Assembly (NCBI GenBank): GCA_014925825.1
Contig: JACGCK010000120.1
Span: 62,001 to 126,000 of the forward strand
DNA: 64,000 nt
DNA from: Pholiota molesta
Lineage: Eukaryota > Basidiomycota > Agaricomycetes > Agaricales > Strophariaceae
Reading direction: 5' to 3'
Part shown: piece after piece, positions 23,887-37,088 of the stretch
Position numbering within the stretch: position 1 is the first letter of the stretch
Layout: every line of letters begins with the position of its first letter
Notes under the pieces: generated by a model
What the model was told of the DNA's origin: nothing
What the model saw: the letters and a program-made list of their open reading frames with translations, nothing else
Databases searched by the model: none
Position numbers and translations under genes: made by a program

Positions 23887-26800
23887 GTAATTGTGATTGA
23901 TGCCGAAGGCTATGGAACCTGCCCAGATTGCCATGCACGAATACACTGTGGCTCGGTTGGTGCTGCAAATATCACAAAGCGTCATCTGGGAAGTCAGGTC
24001 TGCAAATCTACGAAGGCTAAGCAAGATGCAAAAGAAGTGGCATTGAAGAAGAAAAAGTCGCCATTACTCACAAGTTTTTTTGGACGAGCAAACAAACCTA
24101 CTACAGTTCCCTCGACCATTCCGCGTTCTATGCCCATCCAAACACCTCCTCTGAAACCTAATACAGCTTTTCCAGCAAACCCTATTCCACCTTCGAACGT
24201 TTCACTCCCAAAACACATCCCTTTCCTCGAAAAACTACACTTCCTTATACAGCAACTACCGACAAGCATTCCTGAGGCCCTGGATTCCGATAATTTGGCT
24301 GTCTTGTCAGGCCATCCCGAGAATATTGATGATCCGAGCTTGGATGCCGACGAACTCTGGGAAAATGTCCTGAATCAACTGTTGAAATCAGTATTTGGAT
24401 GGGGAGCTCCAACCGAAAAAGACCTACAAAGTGTCATACGTCGTGGAAGGAAGGGCCTGGATGGCTTGTACAGCTTTGTCCGGTACTTTGTGGTCAAACG
24501 AGGGGTTAGTGAAGCGTTGTTTGAAGGAAAGCTTGCCTATGTCATCGGCGCACTAGAGAAGATGTGAGTCGGTTTTTGATTCCATATGTATAACATGCTT
24601 ACTTTTTCAATAGAGTTGAAAACTCCACCATATCCAATAGTGTTCATCCACAGGCACCTTGCAACGTCGCCGAAAAGCCCAATGTACAGATGGTCGAATC
24701 TGATGATGAGATTGAAGTTATCGAACAGCCACCAAGGCTCCGGAAGACAAAAATATCAGTCGATCTCTGCAAAGGGTATAAAATGGTACTTCCCGATGGA
24801 ATGTCACCTTACACATCTTATCCCTTCGCCCTCCATGATATTCTTTCAATTCCATGGGTTCCACAGGCTTCCTGCGAAGGCAACCTAATCTTACGTGCGC
24901 GGATGTGTTCAGAGTGGATTGCAAAAGGCACTACGATGTGTCAGTCATGCCAGCAGATAGGATCAATGTCGACTCTCGATGGAATACTCACCCGGCTCGA
25001 AAGTGGAGTCCACGAAAATGCCACCTTTGCTTATCATGGCATCAGCGGGCTGCAAGAGCTACTTCGGCGGAAGAACGAGCTCATCGAATTTTACCGGCTT
25101 CGTGGACTGAACCAGGCTAGGAAGTTGTTAGGGAAGGTGGCGGCATTGTCAGACCAGAAGAGATTGTTGATGGCGATATCGAGTGGCGAGGTGAAACGTG
25201 TTGATAGAGTGATTAGCATCGCTCTTCAGCAGAAAAAGGGTGTTCGGGGAATTTTGGCCTCCGTCACAGCAGCTGCTCAAGGTTACTATCAGCCAAAGAG
25301 TTATACGGAAGAAGAGGACATGCGCGCTTTGCTGATATGGAAGCTTTCCGGCAACCGCGTTGCAGAAATCAACCATCGCTCGCAAGGCGCGCCCAGTGTG
25401 ACATACCTTCGTACCCGATCCATTGTCCCACCTCTCATCCCTTCACCTGGCCAACCAAAGATTCAGGAAGTCCGAAAAAACGTAAAGGCTACCCTCGAAA
25501 GTGTCCTGGATGAAATCAATAGTGTGCGTACCGGAAAGGTTCTACACAGCGTCCTTATGTTCGACGAGCTTGCCACGGAAAAGAGGATTCGCTGGGACCC
25601 CAAAACCAACAACTTTCTAGGCATCTGTAGACAACATGCACATAAGACATCGTTGGAGTTTACCAATGAGGGTGATTTGACAGAGCTGTTTCGACACATT
25701 GACAGTGGTGCTGTGCATTATGCTGGCGAGGTGAGAGAAAGAAACAAGTTTGATCGCTTGATCACTCGTACTCATGATCTATTTTAGGCGACCATTGGCG
25801 CACTTGGAATTCTATGCAAAGATAATAGGATTTATCCTGGACGTCCTGTCCTTATATCGGGTGATTGCAAGAATGAAACTGGTCGCCAACACACAAAATT
25901 AATAACGACAACTCTTACCGGCGTTGACTCTGAGCAAAAATCCACAAAAATCCGGACTGTTTCAATTTCGACTGACGGTGAAGCTCGACGAGGAGCGTCT
26001 GTCATCGAACTCACATTCAAAAAGGAGCTCTCTCCAGAATCCCCTATCTACCCTATGCTTTCTCCGCTCGTTTTCTTGAACCTTCATGTTGGGGATGATG
26101 ACCTGACCTGTGATAAAGATTGGAAGCACGTCTTCAAACGTTTTCGTAACCTTTTCCTTCGGCAACGCGGGGTTGTTATCAAGGGATTTCGGATTACACC
26201 AGATATTATTCGAGAGCATCTTCGATCTGAGGGAAAATCTGCTGATCATATCCGGTCGTTATTCAATCCCGAAGACCAACAAGATGTCAAGCTTGCATTT
26301 GATATGCTAAAGGACATCTGGACACTCCCTCGTGTTCCCAGCAACTCGAAACCAGGCTTCTCCGCAGCTCGAGAGGCACTTTGGATGCTTGGAAAACTCC
26401 TTTACCACATGGTCTTCCCGTATCTCTGCGTTGATCTCTCTCTCTCCGAGCAAATAGAACATCTCAGTGCTGCAGCCCATCTCGCCATTGCTCTATACAA
26501 ACTCGGCGGAAAGGACTTCCTACCGACAAACCTTTACATTGATCTTATGCTTATGATCAAAAACGTCCTATTTTGTGTTGCAAAGGCGAAGGCGGATGAT
26601 CCAAACGGGGAATTTTGGATTATACTACTAGGAACAGACCGCCTTGAAGAACTTTTGGAATCCTACGGACGATGATTGGAAATGATGCAAATTTGGACAT
26701 ACTACAACTTGTATCCCGGCTTTCGAGCACTACAGAAATATCCAATATACTTGCGAAGTATCCTCAATGGGATCGTTCTCCTCGACGGCTCAAACTACCC

Positions 26801-29497
26801 ACGCTTTCCCGACAGTCTACGGAGATTCCTAATAAAGCAGACCACATCAAACCAGCGTCATGGCGGGGAAACGTCAAGGTGAAGGATGTGTCTCTTCAAA
26901 CATCTTGGAACCGTGGCCGTAAACTGGTGGAAGATGAATGCGAGGGACTTGCATGCATTCTTGCTGACCTTGAGAAGGACAGCGACGTTGACATACTTGC
27001 ACCCTTTGGAACACTGCTTTTCGATATCCCTCAGGCAGCAGATGAAAGTGATGAGAGTCAGGAAGTATCATTAGCGACAACGGCACCTACAGACATGGCC
27101 ACCACTGACGCACCAGATAGCGAACCTGCACCAGAAGGTGCACCATATACCGAAGCCGCGGAACTCCGGATCGAGGTTGAAGAGGCATTCGCGGAGTTGA
27201 TTGATCCACACGGACCACAACCAGATGCCCAGGGCACCGACTCCGATGACGAGATGGCTAGACCACCCCCAGAAACCCAAGGCATCGACCATAAAGTCTT
27301 TTTTGAGGGGAAAAAGGTGCTGAAGGCGCGAGCAATCACTTTGTTCAGCAAGTATCGAAAGCGAGTGAGCTCGACAGATCGTCTTCGTCGTGTACAGGAC
27401 ATTGATCGACACATCCAAAACAAAACTGTTAGCCTCTCGAATGCATCACCCTCGCTGTCTGGACCTACCGACGAGGCCGATATCCTCATGATCTCAGACC
27501 CTGTCGCAACTCTTGTCTCGTCTGACAGGAAAATTTGGCTATGCATTGGAGAGATTAGTAGTCTCAAGATTGATGGCAATGCAGTGTCTTACCTGAGCCT
27601 GGACATGCTCACCGAAGAGACAGTCACGGTATCTTATCAAGTCCTTGGTTTACGACCTGCAAATTCTGATGATGACCCGGATATGATCCATGACTGGAGG
27701 ACCTATCGGATGGACGAACACTCGTTTTCGATTCCAGGACGGCTGATACAACCTTTGAATCCATCAATGTCGAAAGCGCATAAGCTCGGGCAGAATCCCT
27801 GGTATCTTTTCCAAAGTACTGTCCTCGTTGCATTAGCGGCTAGTTTTATGGAACAGCTTTCGAATTCGCACCTCAAGAATGTGCCAAGGCTGGCAGCAAG
27901 TAATGAATATCCCTATCGTGAACGTTCCGGTGAGTCGATTTTGATTCATTTGAATCATTGATGGACTCACTTCATTGATACGTGTCAGGCAACGCATGTT
28001 TTATTGTAAGCGACAATCTGAACCTGGCAGATCTGGGCAGTGCAGACTGTCCGCGATGCTCGCCGGCTGTAGCATTGGACCTATCTCAAGGTCAGCGCGT
28101 GCTAGAGCATATAGGCGCGCACATTCTCCATGAACCCACCGTTCTTCACTCGAGTATGCCTCTCTGTGGGTTGTGCTTGCGTCCAGCACCACTCTGCCAG
28201 ATGTTCTTGAAGAAAGGAAAAGGTAGCCATGCAAGCCTTACGATTGATCCCGACATGTCAAAAGGATGTCTGATGAAAGTGAAGTTCTCGTACCGTGTTG
28301 CATCCGAGTCCACCAATGCGTCTCCGTGCTCCAATGTCCCTATTCAGTGTCCCCGCTGTAGCACGACCGATCCCGCAATCTGGAAATATTTTCTGCGAGT
28401 CCATTTTCTAGAGAAACACAAGGACGCACCACTAAAGAAATACGAAGACCTTTGGAAGCTTTCAGACTTTGAAAAGGCCGAGATGAAGCGCATTTGGGCT
28501 AGGCGCAGCCATGTGGTTGTTAAGCGTACCAAAAAGGCAGGGAATGTATCGGTGGTCGTGTCTGAAGATCATCGAGCCCAGATCCCTAGAAGGCATGTCA
28601 ACGGTTTTGTTCAGGCTTCGAAAAAGGGTGTACTGATAGAACTTGGATTAGTAACGACATTCCTGAAGTCGTCGATGGCGAAACAGATACCTTAGCTGCA
28701 GAAATCAGTGAGAAACCCTTACCGCCAACGGTAGCGGCAGGATTTGGTCTGCCAGCAGGCGAGGCGCCGGATGAGTTCGCTGTTGACGGCGGCGGTAGTA
28801 TCATCGACAACGCGATGTTAGCATTGCCGCCGAGTATCATGGATGAGATTGCAGAGGAGACGCTGCGTGAAACGGTGGGCTGGGACAAGGAAAGGGACAA
28901 TTCGGGAGAAGTGGCGGCCTCAGTGGGAAATTCTGAGGTGTATGGGAATTCCGCAGTAGGCAATGCGGATAACCGCACTGACAACGTGAGTTTTTACATA
29001 ATTGAAAAACTGAAAAGACTCACAGAAACTTCAAATGGCTACAGGCGAGCTCTCGAGCTTCTGCGCCATCTGCAGAAGAAGAGAATGAGCAGAATATCAT
29101 TAACGTTTCTCAGAATCACGGACCTGAAATCGTCCAAGATGTTATCAGCACACCAACGGTTGATTTGCCTATCGAGCCGTCGACGGGTGGTCGTTCCAAG
29201 CGTAAGCGCATTCCAAAGCAGACGGGGATCGACGCATTGAACGGCTGCCTATGCGGTCAAGTTCTGGATTCGACGCTAGAAGGAATAGTCAGGTGCAAGG
29301 TTTCTGGATGTGAAACACAATGGGTAGGTACTTACTGCTGCAATCCTGGCTATAATTCTGACCAAAAATGTTCTGATTTGCTTCCAGTATCATCTTCAAT
29401 GTGTTTCCTTGGAGTTGGCGCCGAGATACTGGGTATGCGAGGCTTGTGAGGCATCGGGAGGAGGTCGCGGTGGCAAGCGCCCGAACCGTTCGCACTG
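23887..29497 (+). pseudogene. Large DDE-like transposase with C-terminal PHD-like finger, two frame breaks
   Basis: Coding exons begin about 23887 (start unresolved). Introns include one after 24563 (acceptor AATAG before 24615), one near 25730-25787 and one near 29323-29387. The N-terminus has a zinc-finger-like C-x2-C...H...C pattern. A candidate first catalytic Asp lies in MFDELATEKRIRWD, a second in ISTDGEARRG or ISGDCKNETG. The candidate Glu lies in DRLEELFGILR, but there a T is missing (about 26655) and the frame jumps. A second break lies near 28620 at an A run. The last exons encode a PHD-like C-x-C...C-x4-C...W-x-H-x2-C...W-x-C-x2-C finger. Overall about 1600-1700 codons. P/THAP9-like similarity is suggested by the LE-x2-FG-x2-R motif, but the family is not certain. 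Confidence 0.75.
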
Positions 29498-30699
29498 AGT
29501 GACGTCATATTACTATATTTGGACATTCACGTGACTAGTCAGTTAGTTAGTCCAAGTAGAGGCCACTGAAAAAGAAAAACCGACCCCAGGTCAGGTTTTT
29601 TAATACCCGCAGCCCCTTGGTACCACGGTCTCTGCGTCTTCGGATGTGGTATTACTAGTACCCGCGGTGCTTAGTTCGACGACACTCTCGCTGGTAGCTC
29701 TCCGAGCTTCTTTGCTTTCGAGAAATACTGGTCGGCCAACGTTTTGAGGCTTGTCCCACCATGCAATGTAAGTAATACCATTGAGCATTGCGAATCCCAG
29801 TGTTACGACTTCAAGTTCCGTGAGTGGGAGTCGTTGCGACCATCGCGCGATGCATTGCACGACGAACCAGGTCGTTTGTAAGACAATGAATGTCTTTGAG
29901 ATGGCGTCGCCCTTGCTTCGATCCTTGATGTCTTCTTCGGTGATTCTTGGTGGATCAATGACTTTTTGCTGAATGTTCCATGTGAGTGTTGTTTCGTCTT
30001 TATGCCTCCAGTTATGATCAAGAAGCGTCTGAACTGGTCTTCCGCTTTCACAGAGCATGAAGCCACCCATCTGAAGAAAGAATCCATGCGCGAGTGTCCA
30101 TTGAGGGCTCTTTCCTGCTTTCAATGGTGGCGGTAAAGGAGATTCTTGAAAGATTCCACAGACGGTATCAAAGATAGCTTGAAACCATCCTTTGAACTTT
30201 TCCGACAAGGTCCTTGGGCCTGAATCCGTGGTAAAGCCATTGATAACTACGACATATAGTGTTGAGTAAATGATCCTTCTCTGCTCAGAACATTTTGAGA
30301 CCTTTGTTATACTCATCCATTATTTTTTTCGCGCCCAAGCGCTGCTGTACTGCCCAATAGGTCATCCATTCCGGCGCTAACAAAGCGCATATCATTATTG
30401 TCACCCAACGATGGAAGGAATGCCATGCAGAATCTGTTATTGCAGGAATATTCGGGTGGATGGCCGACCAGGTGCACGCAAAGATGGTGGCCAAGCAGCT
30501 GATGACGATGTCGTTGACGGTGCGTTGGCCGAAGTGGGACTGGGTGTCGCGGAGATCGAGCGTAGGAAATGGAACGGGGGGCTCCGATGGCAAAGCGAGA
30601 GGGACGCCACGAAGGGCGCGAATTAACACAAGAACGAGAAGGACGATGAGCATGTCGACAGGGAACTTCGTAGAGGTGTCGACGTGGACTCCAGTCATA

Positions 30700-31580
30700 T
30701 ATCCTTGAACATCGGCGTTCAAGGCGGTGATCGACAGTGGAATGCTATGTCCGACCCAGAGATCTTCCCAAACATTGGCTCAAATCTGACATCCGACTCT
30801 CACAGATTAAAACCTCCTGTGTGCGTACATGCCACATGCAAGCTATTCATAAAATCTCGCCCATTGGCATCCCCCTACTTGCTTCTCACATGTGTTCCAA
30901 AGGCTTCTAAAATTTTCTTTTGACACCGAAATAATATATATCCGTACATGAAAAAAATTCTCCGTACTTTATGATTAGGTCTGAAGAATAGGGAAATCTA
31001 CGTTGTGTTTTTTAGTGGCTATGTTGCTCGTATGAACGAATAAAGGTGGATTTCGCAATGGCGCAGTACCTATTAATAGCTGACATACTGGCTTCGAGGC
31101 CGCCCATATAGGTTAGGTACCCACAACGTCCTGCTCCATAATGGCTGTGCTTAATATCCATCGATCCTATTTTGAATGTGGGTAGCAATGTGGACGTCAA
31201 CGCACATGGTTTTGTAGCACCGGGGGACAGATTGTACAGCATACACTTTTATTGCAACTATGTTCGCTTTTTTTTAAAACTTTATAGCATCGCTTTCTAA
31301 TGAGAACATCTATGGGCTCTAGTCTCTAGACGGTCTTCATGACTCTAATCAAAGCTGATTATACGTAGCAATTCTGATTCCGAAGTAATCATTCTTCATC
31401 ACTATTTATTGAAATCGACATTCGAGAAGAACAATTTACAATTTTACATCGGAGCTAGATACGGAAGGAATTTACGCAAAGCAAGAAAGCAAGAAAACAA
31501 ATGAAAAAAAACGAGGACTGAATATACTATACATACATATAGATGCAAAGGAAATCGTGATTCGCGGGCACTGCATCGTC
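30700..31580. repeat. Upstream region of membrane gene copy B and start of U2, no gene
   Basis: Diverged relatives of the repeated upstream sequence (compare 30720-31100 with 63100-63400). No coding potential beyond short frames was seen. Confidence 0.5.
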
Positions 31581-32699
31581 TCATCCTTCACAACGCCTGT
31601 CTTTAACATGCCAAGTGGCCCAATAGCCAGAGCCACATTTGCTTCCCTGTTCAATAATAAATGCAGTCGTTAATAGCATGTCTAACGTCAAAATGATCAT
31701 TGCCTGAAGGCGACTTACATGGCATTCAGAACAGAACGCGTCTGGCCCGAGAACGATGTCGGGAGGGTAGGTCGCACTGGGCATGGTCGAGCAGATTGCC
31801 TTCCAATTGTCGAGTTCGGAGATGTGGACTAGTTCGCCATCGTATCGCTATGGAAGGGAATGCAAGTTAAAAACAAGGAAATAAAATATGGCAGGGGAAG
31901 TTTACTCACACGAAGTGTTCCTTCACAGCCCTGTCATCAACATATGAGCATTATGGTAATTGAGGTGGGTCGAGAATACAATCGTTACCTTGTCCACAAT
32001 TTGGCCCCAGGTAGCGGTACATTCTGGCTCGATGAAGTCGACTTCCCAATGACCAGTGACTTTACCACAATAACCCTGAAACGAATCAAAGTCATTCAGT
32101 AATGACTTGTTTTTTCAATGAATTACGCTTACTTTGTCTTCACACTGCGAAGGAAGTAATTCCCTGCCGTGAATATGGGCCGACTTCGCCCAACATTCGT
32201 CGACCGGATTGACGCCCAGCGGGACATTGCCGAGGACAGACGTATACTCCCTCACGCCGTAGCGCATGCACTGCCCCGGCTCCAGTCCGCGCCACTCGAT
32301 CCCGCGCCGCTTTCTCTCCATCTCCTCCCGCTCCCGCCTGTCCACGTCTTCTCTCTTCCTCCGGTCCGCGAGCCAGGTGTGTCTCTCTGCGTGCATGTCG
32401 GCGACCCAGTCCCGATGCTGTCGCTCCTCCTCCGCCCACGCTGCCCGGGCGTGGGTCCGCTCATACGCATCGACGGGCGTCTGGACGACGTATCCGAGTA
32501 CGAAGAGTAGGATGCCAACGGCGATGAGGTATGGCGCGGGTCTGCCGCGCGCGCGCTCATGCGGGCCCTGCGCCACGGGCGGGGGGCGACCGGTGTCCGC
32601 TGCGGCGCCGTACCCCTGCGGCGGGGGCCAGAAGGGTGCGCGTTCGTCGTTCGGCCACTTTCTATTACTAGTTTTTCTGTGAAGCGGGAACTTGTTCAT
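31581..32699 (-). CDS. Single-pass membrane protein with Cys-rich extracellular part, 289 aa
   Basis: Five exons: 32699-32133, 32075-31989, 31930-31910 (21 bp), 31847-31719, 31646-31581 (TGA). All are GT/AG and phase 0, giving 289 aa. The start at 32699 is the ATG nearest the conserved part; an in-frame ATG at 32804 is possible. A Pro-rich cytosolic N-terminus leads to a membrane helix (PYLIAVGILLFVLGYVV, about residues 59-75), then a charged helical linker rich in Arg/Glu, then a Cys-containing domain with WRGLEPGQCMRYGVREYTS, C-x5-TGHWEVDF and regularly spaced cysteines. This pattern belongs to an agaricomycete family of unknown function. No frame damage is visible, so it is probably a working host gene. 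Confidence 0.85.
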
Positions 32700-34640
32700 T
32701 GAACGATTCGACGGCTCAGAACTGACTGGCGAACGCACCTGGGACTGGCAGCACCGCATTCCATGATGGCCTGATGGAATTGTGTACAGGGTTGGTGCAG
32801 GCAATGTCTAAGGAGGGTGTCGTTGAAGCGTCCGCCTCATCGTGGGAGGCAGTGCGGCGGGCGCTTAAAAATAGGCGTCACGAGGAGACCACGTGCCCAC
32901 TATACTTTATTTATTCCCACTACGATAGAATTGAGTAGGGGCCTTCAATAAGAGCGCCTTCCCTTCCCTTCCCTCGAGTACTCAATGTATGTGTATTGCT
33001 CGGGTCATTAAAGTGCGGAAGGAGATCAAGATGGTAAAGGATGGGACGGCGAGAACCTGGCACGATTCAGGCGCGAGACGTGCCCGCAGCCGCACAGGTT
33101 GCTTTCCTCTCCTATTTGGTCCCATTGTTTCACATGAATGCCGCAGAATCCCTGGCTCAACGTCTGCAGTACCATCCACCATTCCTCATCGACAAGCTTG
33201 TGAGCTTGTGTCACGCGATCGACTTTCTATTCAGCCAATGCGCGAAATGTTTCAAAGAGTAGTGGTTCGTGAAGCTCCACTCGTAGCGGATTTGCTCGAA
33301 AAGGGCGCCTAAAGCACAACAAGTGAAAATGAATTGTAAGTAGGACGGAAAAGTCCACGGGGAAAGTTGTATCCCCTATAATGACTTTCGGCGAAGGACG
33401 TTGAAAGAGAAGATAACAGAGAAGGTCGAATTAAATGAGGCGGAGGGTCGGAAGGGGGGTGGACAAAGCAGATGGTGCAGGAAAAACAAAACTGGCGAGT
33501 AAAGATACGAACCTTCTCTCGCCATCCCATGCACTGGCGTACTTACATAACTCGAAGGGCGACTTGCGAATTCGGGTCGTCGGACTGCGCTTTCTGGATT
33601 AAGACGCGAAACAACGAAGCCTTGGGATGAACTCACCACGTTCAGTATCGCTCTGTAGAGTAATATTTACTTGAGGGCTCTCAAAAAATGACAAATTTTG
33701 AACACCTCAAAGAATACCCAATAGTATAGTCCTGGGCCTCGGCTCAACAGACAATCAAATTGGAGGTCAGGACTTTGAGCCTTGGATGGGACGCGACGTG
33801 GGTCCAGTCTCGCGCCACGAACATGAGGACTTCGCAACTGGGCTGTTGGACTGTGTTCCTCGATTTCACGATTTCAGGCCGGATCAGGAGAGACGCGCAC
33901 TATATGGGACGATATCTGACACCTTGCTTATAGTCGACAACTGAAAGCGCCACCATGAGCTCCGCAAGTCACCATCAATCCCCCAGAATATGTAGCGTCC
34001 GAGGATGGAAGGATCGAAGAGGTCCTCGAGGTATGTCGACTGTGATGTATAATGGAAGAGGGCGAGCAAAGAGGATATACAGTGGACGGACAGCGTGAAA
34101 GTGGTCGTTCTACGTGGATGTGCTGGCGTGCTGGGGTAACTCCATGCATTCTAGCTGTTAATCGTCGTATGGGAGATGGAGATTGCGCAAAGATTGCGCT
34201 GCGCGTGTATGGGGGGGAGTTGCGCACCAACGGAGTCGGGCCTGCGCCCCCTGAGTCCTGACGCATTCGTGGTATGTATGGCCACCACTTCATTTGCGAT
34301 GCAGAAGCTTTGCGGTTGCCTCTGCAGGTCGGACCGTGTTGTACAAAGGCACGACCAGTCGTACTTGTGCTCGTCGTGCTTCGGGCTTGTCGTAGATGAC
34401 AGCGATAGGTACGTTGAGATAGGCTGCGGCCTCGTAGGTATCATAGCTGGCGAGGAGTCTTCGATATTGTCCAGTGCGCGACGTACGGCCTGGGCAGCGT
34501 GGAGGGACGAATAACGCTGGAAAACCCCCTGTCAAAGGCGGTGTTGACGAAGTGCGTTCTGAAGGGGCGGTTCTGCTCGCTGTCGCGTCAACACTAAAAA
34601 AGACGTACATGGTCTAAAAATCACGCACCTGGTTGATTAC
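32700..34640. repeat. U2 interval with decayed duplicated gene pieces
   Basis: Positions 32700-33560 hold no supported gene; the KKSL/AESHYRG-type frames are short and unrecognised. Positions 33570-33680 match 14960-15060. Positions 33880-34440 match 10300-10560 and 21040-21480. Scattered homologous fragments and frame breaks indicate old duplicated remnants. Confidence 0.55.
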
Positions 34641-36120
34641 ACCGTACGCTATTCCCCCTCCTCCACGATCACTGTTGAATTGGGAGTGATGGCAATGTCG
34701 TTAGCACCAGCGCCAGTGAGAGGAAAGTCGGCGACGTTGATGAAGATGCGAAGTGTAACCTTGGATGCGGAGAAGCCGATCATAGCAACGTAGAGGTCCT
34801 TGGCTAAGGCTAGTGATGTGCGGGCTCGGGCTGGGCTCAAAAGCCCGGGCTTGGGCCGGGCTACGAGGGGCTCAGGCCTCTCGATATCCAAAGCCAAGCC
34901 CGATGTTTAGGCTTGGGCCGGCTCGGGCTGGGCTTGGGCTAAAGCCCGGGCTTTTCAGTGAGAGCGGCTGCAGCACATGGGCCACCCCCCAAATAAGCGT
35001 CTGCACACCGCAGGAGCTGTAATACTACAGTTCCCTTGTAGGTGCAGACGGTTAGACATGGGGGTGGCGGTAGGGTGATCCTGTGTGCTGTCCATCATCC
35101 GTCCGTCCTCATTTGGCCGTGTCAGGCGGTGCATGGCGAAGAGACGTGCACGTCGCGGAAGGTGCATGCCCGTCGCGGCGATTGAAAAGGGGTGTTGAGG
35201 TTTGTCCGTCGTCCGTCGTCCGCGAGGCACGCTGTCGATTACCCAGCCGTCGTCAGCACACACACCTGTTGTCCACCCATGCTGCATCCAGCCGCGTTGT
35301 TGTCCAGCCGCGCCGCCTGTCCAGCCACGGCGGCGTCCACGTCGTTGCCTACGTGAATGACCATGTCATTGTCCACCGTCATTCGCATCGTCGTCTGCCC
35401 TCTTCTGCGTCGTGATCTTGCCACGTCATCGTCCGCCGTTATCCAGATCGTAATCTATGGTGTCGTCCATGTCGAGCAAGGCAGCGAACCCACATCCCTC
35501 ATTGGAGGGGAGGGGCGATGGGCGGGTGGTGATGGTACATGATGGGAGCGAGGGAGCGCTGACAGTCAAACAATGAACATTATCAACGAACCTTGATTGA
35601 TGTCACTTCAAGCGGAGCTTGAATTTTCGAATATTCGGCGACAACATTTGCAAGGTCAAACTTTGTAAATGCTGTCACTAAATTGACTTTCAGTCCTTGA
35701 TATTTTCCTGAGGTATATATGTGGTAAAAGCCCGGGCTTGAGCCCAAGGCTCGGGCTTTCTGAACCCCCAAGCCGAGCCCAAAGCCTGTAGAGGCCCTCT
35801 AATGGGCCGGGCTTGGCTCGGGCTTTTCCGGGCGGGCTCGGGCGGGCTTCGGGCCTCAAGCCCAAGCCGGCACATCACTAGCTAAGGCTATGTCGATAAA
35901 GAGGCGGGTTTCGAGGAAGGGGCACCCTGCTTGCTGTTCGTTCAACACCTCGCAGATGTATGTAATTTTACATAAATACACACCATTGAAGACAACATTT
36001 GTCCTTCCAGCCACTATAGCCCTCGGAACCTTCGCGAAGAGGCACAGCGTGTCAGACCTTGCGAATTTCGACATTCCTGATGGACGTGAGGCGGAGCTCG
36101 ATGGAGCGGAGGGTGGCCAT
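34641..36120 (-). pseudogene. Remnant of an unrecognised block gene, split by a hAT-like element
   Basis: On the - strand about 36060-35881 reads CLFAKVPRAIVAGRTNVVFN ... ETRLFIDIALA. After the insertion at 34811-35880 it continues as KDLYVAMIGFSASKV ... ADFPLTGAGANDIAI to a TAA just below 34680. The 8-bp duplication GCTAAGGC encodes part of the IALA junction. A related decayed copy lies at 15540-16140 in U0. No family was recognised. Confidence 0.5.
34811..35880. mobile_element. Non-autonomous hAT-like element (hAT-5), 1070 bp
   Basis: Ends TAGTGATGTGCGGGC (34811) and GCCGGCACATCACTA (to 35880) are inverted repeats. The target duplication GCTAAGGC lies at 34803-34810 and 35881-35888. Both ends carry clustered GGGCTCGGGC/AAGCCCGGGC words, while the middle has no gene. 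The TAG start and 8-bp duplication point to the hAT superfamily. Confidence 0.93.
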
Positions 36121-36601
36121 ACTCCTGGATCGATGAAACGTCTCCTTTGTCGCTTCTCCGAGTGATCTCGACGCCGTGACAATCCCGATTCGTACTGCGT
36201 TCCCCAGTCTCAGTCTCATTTCCTACGATTCTAGTCGTGCAGGCGAAGCAGCCTCGAATACGATTTGCTGGGAGTAGGAACTTGCCCACATGAGTCGCCC
36301 GTTCGCGAATAAGTGATTGTATTGCGGTTGTGATGGAGGGAGTCGAACTGCGGGGGAGTCGAACTTCGAAGGGAGTGGAGAAACAGCGATGCAGTGTGGA
36401 TGGGACGTGGCGAGCGGGCATGGGTAGGCTGTGGTTGAGGGACGTTTTATGAGAGCGGCGGGCTGTCGACACCCTGCAGGTCATGGAAGGGGATGAATGA
36501 TGCGCGTAAGGATGGATGGAAGGAGGACAAAGCGAGGGGAATTGGGAAGGAGTCCGAAGGACGCGCCGGCGGTGCCGTGGCCCAGTGCGCGAGCATGTCA
36601 C

Positions 36602-36933
36602 CTGATGAATAGCACCCAGCACGGCCCCGTCCGCGGCATCTCCAAGCTCCAGGAGGAGGAGCACGAGCGCACGGGCAACTATGTCCCCGAAGTCTACGTC
36701 CCCGAGGTCTCCGCCCTCGACACGTCCGCGGCCGGCCTCGAGGTGGGCGGTGCGTCGTGCACAAATTTGACAAAGTGCATTGCTTGCTTAGCACCCTATA
36801 ATCTACGCAGGCGCTCCTCGACTCCCTCAACTTTGACTCCATCTAGGTCAATTCATCAACCCCTGTGCTCGCGGTCCCCGAGCGCGGCCAGCGCGGCGGG
36901 CACAGGACTGTCCCCGGCGCTGGCCGGTCATGA
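36602..36933 (+). pseudogene. eS17 pseudogene fragment in U2
   Basis: Retains the 3' half of eS17 ([14 protein letters not shown]..., [11 protein letters not shown], then after an intron [11 protein letters not shown]). An in-frame TAG replaces the codon after DSI (CCATCTAGGTC), a TACGTCCCCGAAGTC unit is duplicated, and the 5' exons are missing. It marks block U2 just left of the 23.9-kb insertion. Confidence 0.9.
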
Positions 36934-37088
36934 GTGGCTCGCCGTCGTTGGATCGCTGCTTCCGTCTTGCGACTTTGCGAGGCCGACCCACGACGCTCGC
37001 GGCTGAGATACGCTTGAGGCGGGAGGAGCGGGGTGGGCCGCTTATTTGTTTGATATGCATAGGGGACAACGTCCAAGTGGTGTAAACA

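Larger units (their letters stand above)
23448..29619 (+). mobile_element. 6.2-kb DNA transposon, CAAGGGG ends, 8-bp target duplication
   Basis: Ends are inverted: left CAAGGGGCTGCGGG at 23448, right CCCGCAGCCCCTTG ending at 29619. The target duplication GTACCACG lies at 23440-23447 and 29620-29627, and a gene is cleanly interrupted. Subterminal TTAGTTAGTCC words occur near both ends (about 23488 and 29542) and recur in the element at 57768. It carries one large multi-exon transposase gene. The 8-bp duplication fits the hAT, P and KDZ groups; CAAGGGG ends do not match the hAT elements here. Confidence 0.93.
22895..30653 (-). pseudogene. Multi-pass membrane protein family, copy B, split by a 6.2-kb transposon
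   Basis: The 5' half lies at 30653-29628 (exon 1 30653-30302, ATG at 30653; exon 2 from about 30258), the 3' half at 23447-22895. The transposon at 23448-29619 with its GTACCACG duplication sits between them. Without the insertion the halves read as the family protein: N-terminal RDTQSHFGQRTVND, WTLAHGFFLQMGGF, then PSWSLHFSSRQETWLWRVSA and TARIILLTLSLTALRSLP at the C-terminus. Each half retains a good frame, so the insertion is probably the main and a recent lesion. Confidence 0.85.
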
